NCBI GenBank assembly: GCA_026770615.1
Contig: MU631340.1
Coordinates: 80,293 to 101,497, forward strand
Direction of reading: 5' to 3'
DNA: 21,205 bases
Source of the DNA: Pavlovales sp. CCMP2436
Lineage: Eukaryota > Haptophyta > Pavlovophyceae > Pavlovales
Shown one piece after another: positions 17,240-21,205 of the stretch. Numbering within the stretch: the first letter of the stretch is position 1; every line of letters begins with the position of its first letter. Made by a program: the position numbers and the translations under genes. The notes below the pieces were generated by a model, which was not told the origin of the DNA, did not search any database, and saw only the letters and a list, made by a program, of their open reading frames with translations.

Positions 17240-17809
17240 TTAAGCTCGCTGAGCCAACTCAATGTAGCTCTCTCTCTCTCTAGCTGCCTTCGACGCTTCA
17301 CCGCGTCTCGGACTCCAATCCTCTCTTAGCTCGTGCTTGCGTTCAACACCGCTAGCCTCTCGATACACTTCGAAGTGGTGGTTGAGCTGCCGGTGGACGT
17401 GCAGCCTGTAGACGCTGCCCAGTGCGTCGCCCGCCGCGTCGGGAATGGCGTAGATGACCTGTTAGGTGAAAGTGACCAATTATTAGCTCGTTGGATTGTG
17501 TGTGTGTGGGTGTGGTGTGAGGGTGTGAGGGTGGGTGTGCGTGTGGGGAGGGGGTTTGTGGTGTGTGTGTGGGGGGGGGGGTGAGGGGAGGGGGAGGGGG
17601 TTTAGGTGAATAGGGCGAGCACCCTGCCGATGCATGAGTGCAGGAGCGCCATCGCGCACATTGCGAATGTATTATCACTCATCAGTACCAAGGCGAGGGG
17701 GGGGGATACAATAGGACGCACCCGGCCGATGCGTGAGTGCAGGAGCGCCATCGCGCACATCGCGCAGGGCTCGACTGTGAGTACGGCCGTGCAACCCGCG
17801 CAGAGATAC
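17240..17809 (-). CDS. ADAT3/Tad3 tRNA deaminase subunit, last two exons
   Basis: Exons 17809-17722 and 17458-17240 (intron 263 bp, GTGCGT...CAG, phase 0). The first reads YLCAGCTAVLT, then VEPCAMCAMALLHSRIGR; the second continues VIYAIPDAAGDALGSVYRLH and RQLNHHFEVY. This is the zinc-binding PCxxC motif and the signature end of ADAT3, the non-catalytic partner of ADAT2 that converts A34 to inosine in tRNA anticodons. ADAT2 would have a different sequence after CA-AL. After the domain is a charged 40-residue tail ending at TAA 17240. The 17809 acceptor requires an earlier exon ending in phase 2. I could not find upstream exons, including the His-containing zinc motif, so the 5' part is missing, very diverged, or beyond a long intron. 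Confidence 0.8.
17459..17721 (-). other. ADAT3 intron with partial exon duplicate
   Basis: The donor GTGCGT is followed by a C9 run; the acceptor is CTAACAG. It contains a GT-rich tract (about 17494-17583) and the exon copy 17622-17665. Confidence 0.7.
17622..17665 (-). repeat. Copy of ADAT3 zinc-binding exon end
   Basis: Matches 17721-17764 at 41 of 44 positions, offset 99 bp. It reads AMCAMALLHSCIGR followed by GTGCTC, so it keeps an in-phase potential donor. It lacks the EPC half. The open frame from the true exon through to this copy has no stop. Confidence 0.85.
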
Positions 17810-18094
17810 CTTGTTAGATTTTGTTGATTTTTTTGATTATTTGTGTTGAATTACACATCTAAGCGGTAAGAGAAAGAAATAAAAAAAGGGCTCGACTGTG
17901 AATTAGGTAGGACACACCGTGGATAATACTGTATGTAGCGCGGGAGACTCGGACTAATTCGATAAAATCCGATCTAGAATGAATCCGTACCGGGGGATTC
18001 TGATCAGTGCGCCCGCAGAAACCGAGAAACGCGCACTGAATCGACGAGCCGGGAGAGCGCTCCAATAATGGATTTAGAAATTTAAGATTATTAT
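17810..18094. other. AT-rich stretch upstream of the ADAT3 exons
   Basis: Presumed ADAT3 intron or decayed flank. The 111-aa minus-strand frame here has no ADAT3 features, and I found no acceptable coding exon in it. Confidence 0.4.
17887..17901 (-). repeat. 15-bp copy of ADAT3 exon sequence upstream
   Basis: AGGGCTCGACTGTGA is identical to 17766-17780, which lies in the exon at the TVEP codons. The flanks differ. Confidence 0.7.
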
Positions 18095-18772
18095 GTGTCA
18101 GCAACCTCACAAGCTTGGAATTCGTTTTCCCATTTTTTCGGCTCGCGCGACCCCGTGCGCGCCCACACCGCAAGCCGAGAGCTACAGGCAGCAAGCTGTG
18201 TCAGAGCTGCGTGCGACGACGACCACGACGACAAATTCTGGGCGGATATGTATTATATGCAGGTTCTGCCGCTGGCCTGCCGCAGCGCGCTCTCGAATGA
18301 GGCCTTCCTTTTCAAAAGCGTTTGCGTTCTGACGAGATTGGGGGTTCTCAAACTTCAGCGATCGCCGCGAGTGCAGGAGGTGGCGGCGAGAATAAGGTGC
18401 GGCGATTCTCTGGCTAATAAGCGTTTATACGCTTTCAGCAATTATCAATATTACGACGACTACGACTATCGGACACGGCCATGGCACTATAAAACGCCAA
18501 TAGGTAAATTATTCCGTCATAGACGGGCATTAAGAAACTGGGCCTCAATGTTGTTGGGAGAAGGTGAAGAAACGGGGCTTCAAATAGCGAGGTGCCTTAA
18601 GAACGAAAAAAAAATTAGCCTCAATGTTTTTGCGGTTTTCTTTTATTTTAAAGAGGAGATTTATAGGGGCCGGCGGTCTTGCCGGGTAGAGTACTTAGTC
18701 CCCAAACCATTGTCCAAGCCTTTCCCCTCTCGCCCATGCCCTAGCAATCCAACTGTCCCTGTCTCTACATAG
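18095..18772 (+). CDS. Unrecognised ORF running into a foldback element
   Basis: The frame is open from before 18095 to a TAG at 18772, with the first ATG at 18248. Codons from 18110 to 18510 look used: FWADMYYMQVLPLACRSALS and LTRLGVLKLQRSP, then a Tyr/Asp-rich YQYYDDYDYRTRPW. No family recognised. It may be an exon that begins upstream. From 18516 the frame enters repeat DNA, so the last 85 residues or so are probably element-derived, and the original 3' end is lost. It could also be a chance frame. Confidence 0.35.
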   Translation: MSATSQAWNSFSHFFGSRDPVRAHTASRELQAASCVRAACDDDHDDKFWADMYYMQVLPLACRSALSNEAFLFKSVCVLTRLGVLKLQRSPRVQEVAARIRCGDSLANKRLYAFSNYQYYDDYDYRTRPWHYKTPIGKLFRHRRALRNWASMLLGEGEETGLQIARCLKNEKKISLNVFAVFFYFKEEIYRGRRSCRVEYLVPKPLSKPFPSRPCPSNPTVPVST

Positions 18773-18994
18773 TCTTTCATAATAACCCCAGGCCTTATCT
18801 GGGGGCGGAAAATAACACCTTGAGCAATGCAGAAATAGCAGACAAGGGGACTTCAGAAACTGAACCTCACTGCTGGTCAGTCAGACCCAGATCAGCTATT
18901 CAGAAACTGGGCCACACTGCCACTAGGGGCCTAAGAAACCCTAAGAAATTGGGCCTCACTTGGAATCCCAGCTTTCTTAATGCCCGTCCATGAC
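18516..18994. mobile_element. Foldback-type repeat element, about 480 bp
   Basis: The left end GTCATAGACGGGCATTAAGA (18516-18535, then AACTGGG) is an inverted copy, with one mismatch and one inserted base, of the right end (about 18967-18994). Inside, the motif AGAAACTGGGCCTCA recurs with changes at about 18532, 18854, 18901 and 18945. No clear target site duplication is visible. A related left end, CCGTCATAGACTGGCATTA, occurs at 20175-20193, suggesting a repeat family. Confidence 0.6.
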
Positions 18995-19445
18995 TGTACG
19001 TACAAAACATGGTATTTTGTTTACAGTAATGTTTGAGAACCCGGCCGTCTATGCCGCGGGGACTCGGATCCCAGCCGCGCCACGCCCGGAGGTGGTAACG
19101 CTGGTGTGTAGGCGGGCCTGATGCGTGCCGGGGGTGCTCTCCGAGCTCGGCATGCCACCTTTGAGGCGCGCAGGTGCGGCCGTCGCACCCTCGCCTGAGG
19201 TGGGGGGCGATGAGGCGGGTCTTCGGAGGAGAAGGGCATACGGCTCGCCTATGAGGCGCGCGACCAGCTTGCGTCACAGGCAATAACTAATGCGGTGAAA
19301 TCCTGGAAACCCGACTCTGAAGGGTCCAGCCGCTACCCCAAATCCTAGTCTTATGGTTCAGGACCCCAGCCCGTAGGGTCAAGGTCCGGAGTCGCTGACG
19401 GGTCCCTTCCCCCCCCCCCCAATACAAATAATATAGTACTGGTAG
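18995..19445. other. Region without an assigned gene
   Basis: A GC-rich segment (19030-19280) is open on both strands. On the plus strand the frame from ATG 19030 (MFENPAVYAAGTRIPAAPRP) is broken by one TGA, then remains open to 19286. Neither strand gives a recognisable family. A C12 run lies at 19409-19420. Confidence 0.35.
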
Positions 19446-19625
19446 GGATTCAAGCTGGCGTCTGGCTGTCTTGGAAGTTGTGTTGGTCTGAGCGATGCGT
19501 CGCTCATTGCCTGCTGTGCGCCTTACTCGGCTGCGCTGGTGGGCAAGCTGCAGGCGAACGTGATCTCGGCGGACGACAACGCCGTCGAGCCTTACCAAAT
19601 CTGGTCGCATATACCGTGCCAGTAG
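19446..19625 (+). pseudogene. Short coding-like fragment
   Basis: This frame reads SDASLIACCAPYSAALVGK and LQANVISADDNAVEPYQIWS, ending CQ-stop. It has no start codon. Composition is protein-like, but the family is unknown; it may be a lone exon or a gene fragment carried by repeats. Confidence 0.3.
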
Positions 19626-20750
19626 AAATCATAACAAGCCGTAACTATCAATTCTTGCTATGGCCACAATAAGTGTCGATACACCCAGAAATACCCAAGC
19701 GGGCATCACCTACTGTCAAACCACGCAGACGACAAAAAAATAAAAATCCATGACTCAGCAAGCGAGAACAAACACGAGCCAGCAAGCCCGCCATTTCCAG
19801 CACCCCAAAGTCCTGCGCCCGAGGCCCACCCCCGTCAAAGGGTGGGATAGACTGGGCCAGCATATATGCCACGCATATTTGCGGTTTTTGTCCCGCAATA
19901 TAGGTGATCAAGGCTATTAGTGATGAAGTAATGTTTATGAGTCACGAAGCTGTGCCGCGCTTGCAGACGGGCTGCGTTTCCAGAGGCGCGGGGGAGATGC
20001 AGTGACGGTCGATCATCGCACCCGTCGAGAGTCGTTGAATGTCGTGTGACTGACCTGATCAGCGGTGGGGACGGTATCCGTGTGCCCGGGATGGATCCCT
20101 GGTTTAGAGTGTTTTTCAATACGCTCTTTCCAGTGCGAACCTCCCGGGGACGGACTGGAATTATTTCACACTCCGTCATAGACTGGCATTATTTGACGTT
20201 ATTCCACCATGTCTTTGTTTTTAATTAAGTAGACCTACACCATAACAGATGACAGTAAAAACGTGTTCCTTCTACGCATTGTTGCCCGCCGCAGGCGCCG
20301 GTTTTTTTGTACAGGTACTTAATGAACGATAAGTTAGTTATTTTTTGATGCGTTTTTGCGACAATGCCAGAAGCTTAGGATAGCGAGGCGAGCGAGGATG
20401 CAGACGATCTACCAATGTGCTATAACGTGGACGAGGTTTACTCTACTATGCCTTCCAGTCGCTTGATAGCTCACGGGCCGGCGTGCGCGTCCTGTACCCG
20501 GTTTGCGTAGCACAGGCTAACGAGATCAAAAACGCGCGACAGGCGTTCCGCACATTATCGCTTCAGAAGATGACGAATAGCGAGTCAGACCAGTTCAGTC
20601 CGGTATTCTCAGTCAGTCAGTCATATATTATAACTTGCTCTTTAGTATTAAACAGCGCCAGCCTGAACCCCCCTTCATTAATATAAAATATTTATATCAT
20701 TCGCTAAATTATTACAGCGGTAGCCTACGGCCGGCGGCCTCCGGTTGCCG
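19626..20750. other. Region without an assigned gene
   Basis: It contains the repeat-end motif at 20175 with a nearby echo, GGACTGGAATTATTT / AGACTGGCATTATTT, and a coding-like fragment near 20380-20500 (SEASEDADDLPMCYNVDEVY). No complete gene was seen. Confidence 0.4.
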
Positions 20751-20758
20751 CCCGGGCC

Positions 20759-20858
20759 CAGACTGGGCCCTGCGGGCCCAGTCTGCCACGCCCTCAGACT
20801 GGAGCAGACTGGCGGGGCTGCGCCCCCGCCAGGGCAGACTGGGGCCAGCCGAGACTGG
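20759..20858. repeat. Hairpin cluster with CAGACTGG repeats
   Basis: A perfect 12-bp stem, CAGACTGGGCCC / GGGCCCAGTCTG (20759-20785, loop TGC), is followed by a 9-bp stem, CTGGCGGGG / CCCCGCCAG (20809-20832). The word AGACTGG recurs about five times. It could be a small MITE or a structured RNA; there is no gene context to decide. Confidence 0.6.
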
Positions 20859-21129
20859 CACAGAAAGGAAGGTTTTGCAGCCCGGGCAGGTACCTCCAAC
20901 TGCACCTACTCTGCTGAAGGGCCATCACTGGCAAAAATTACATCGTTGAGTTGCCGGACGCACCCAAGTCCTTGCTTACTTCTCTTTGCCGCCGCCGTCG
21001 TTCTGTGTGCCGCTTTCGTCCTCGTCCCAGCTGCCCACGTTCGCAGTACATCACAGCTGCCATCTCCGTCTCCTCCGCTGCCGAATCTGCCGCCGTCCTC
21101 GTCCCCACCTCCACCACTTCGCAGCCCCT

Positions 21130-21130
<1 letters not shown>
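20859..21130. other. GC-rich end region, weak minus-strand coding signal
   Basis: On the minus strand a frame reads ADSAAEETEMAAVMYCERGQ. Another frame from about 21045 to 20977 reads NVGSWDEDESGTQNDGGGKE and then stops. This could be the frameshifted end of a gene running in from beyond the window, but support is thin. Confidence 0.25.

Positions 21131-21205
<75 letters not shown>
21131..21205 (+). repeat. Terminal C75 homopolymer
   Basis: The window ends in 75 consecutive C. It is probably a contig-end artefact or a collapsed low-complexity tract; other C runs in this window reach only about 12. Confidence 0.95.

Noticed and set aside
20060..20110. Possible SINE or tRNA-derived box near GGGATCCATCCC
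   Set aside because: It does not fit box B consensus and no box A lies at the right distance.

Overview
This window looks like nuclear DNA of a unicellular eukaryote. The genes are GC-rich with spliceosomal GT-AG introns, while the introns and gaps are AT-rich or full of simple repeats. Genes lie on both strands, and the encoded families (GYF, nodulin-like MFS, armadillo/BTB, ADAT3) are eukaryotic. The style suggests a microalga such as a haptophyte or a stramenopile alga, but no marker settles the lineage. The last 75 bases are pure C, which suggests a contig end or an artefact.

Layout. 1-350: end of a decayed retroelement-like reading frame (+). About 1037-1576: a frame-broken OTU-like protease relic (-). 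1813-3306: an unrecognised 497-aa protein (+). 3677-5895: a three-exon gene (-) with five GYF-type domains. 6103-8059: a two-exon nodulin-like MFS transporter (+), divergent from the GYF gene across about 207 bp. 8544-13895: a six-exon gene (-) for an unrecognised protein of about 1025 aa; all five junctions agree in phase. 14878-16632: an armadillo-repeat/BTB gene (-) broken by two frame changes. 16686-16840: a hAT-like MITE. 16999-17217: a perfect 92-bp direct repeat. 17240-17809: the last two exons of an ADAT3/Tad3 tRNA-deaminase subunit (-). 18095-18994: an unrecognised ORF (+) running into a foldback element. 18995-21205: repeats, hairpins and weak coding relics with no gene I can name.

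The most unusual theme is a set of degraded copies of exon ends inside neighbouring introns. Intron 3 of the six-exon gene holds an 82% copy of the start of exon 4. Intron 2 holds a copy of the start of exon 3 that keeps its reading frame, plus a second 12-nt copy flanked by AG and GT. The ADAT3 zinc-binding exon has a 99-bp-offset copy with its own in-phase donor, and another short copy in the intron upstream. In addition, most of the introns have a pyrimidine tract directly after the 5' splice site.

The genes do not form one pathway; this is an ordinary eukaryotic neighbourhood with mobile-element debris at both ends. Gene models were built by hand from reading frames, splice motifs and phase agreement, without transcript data.
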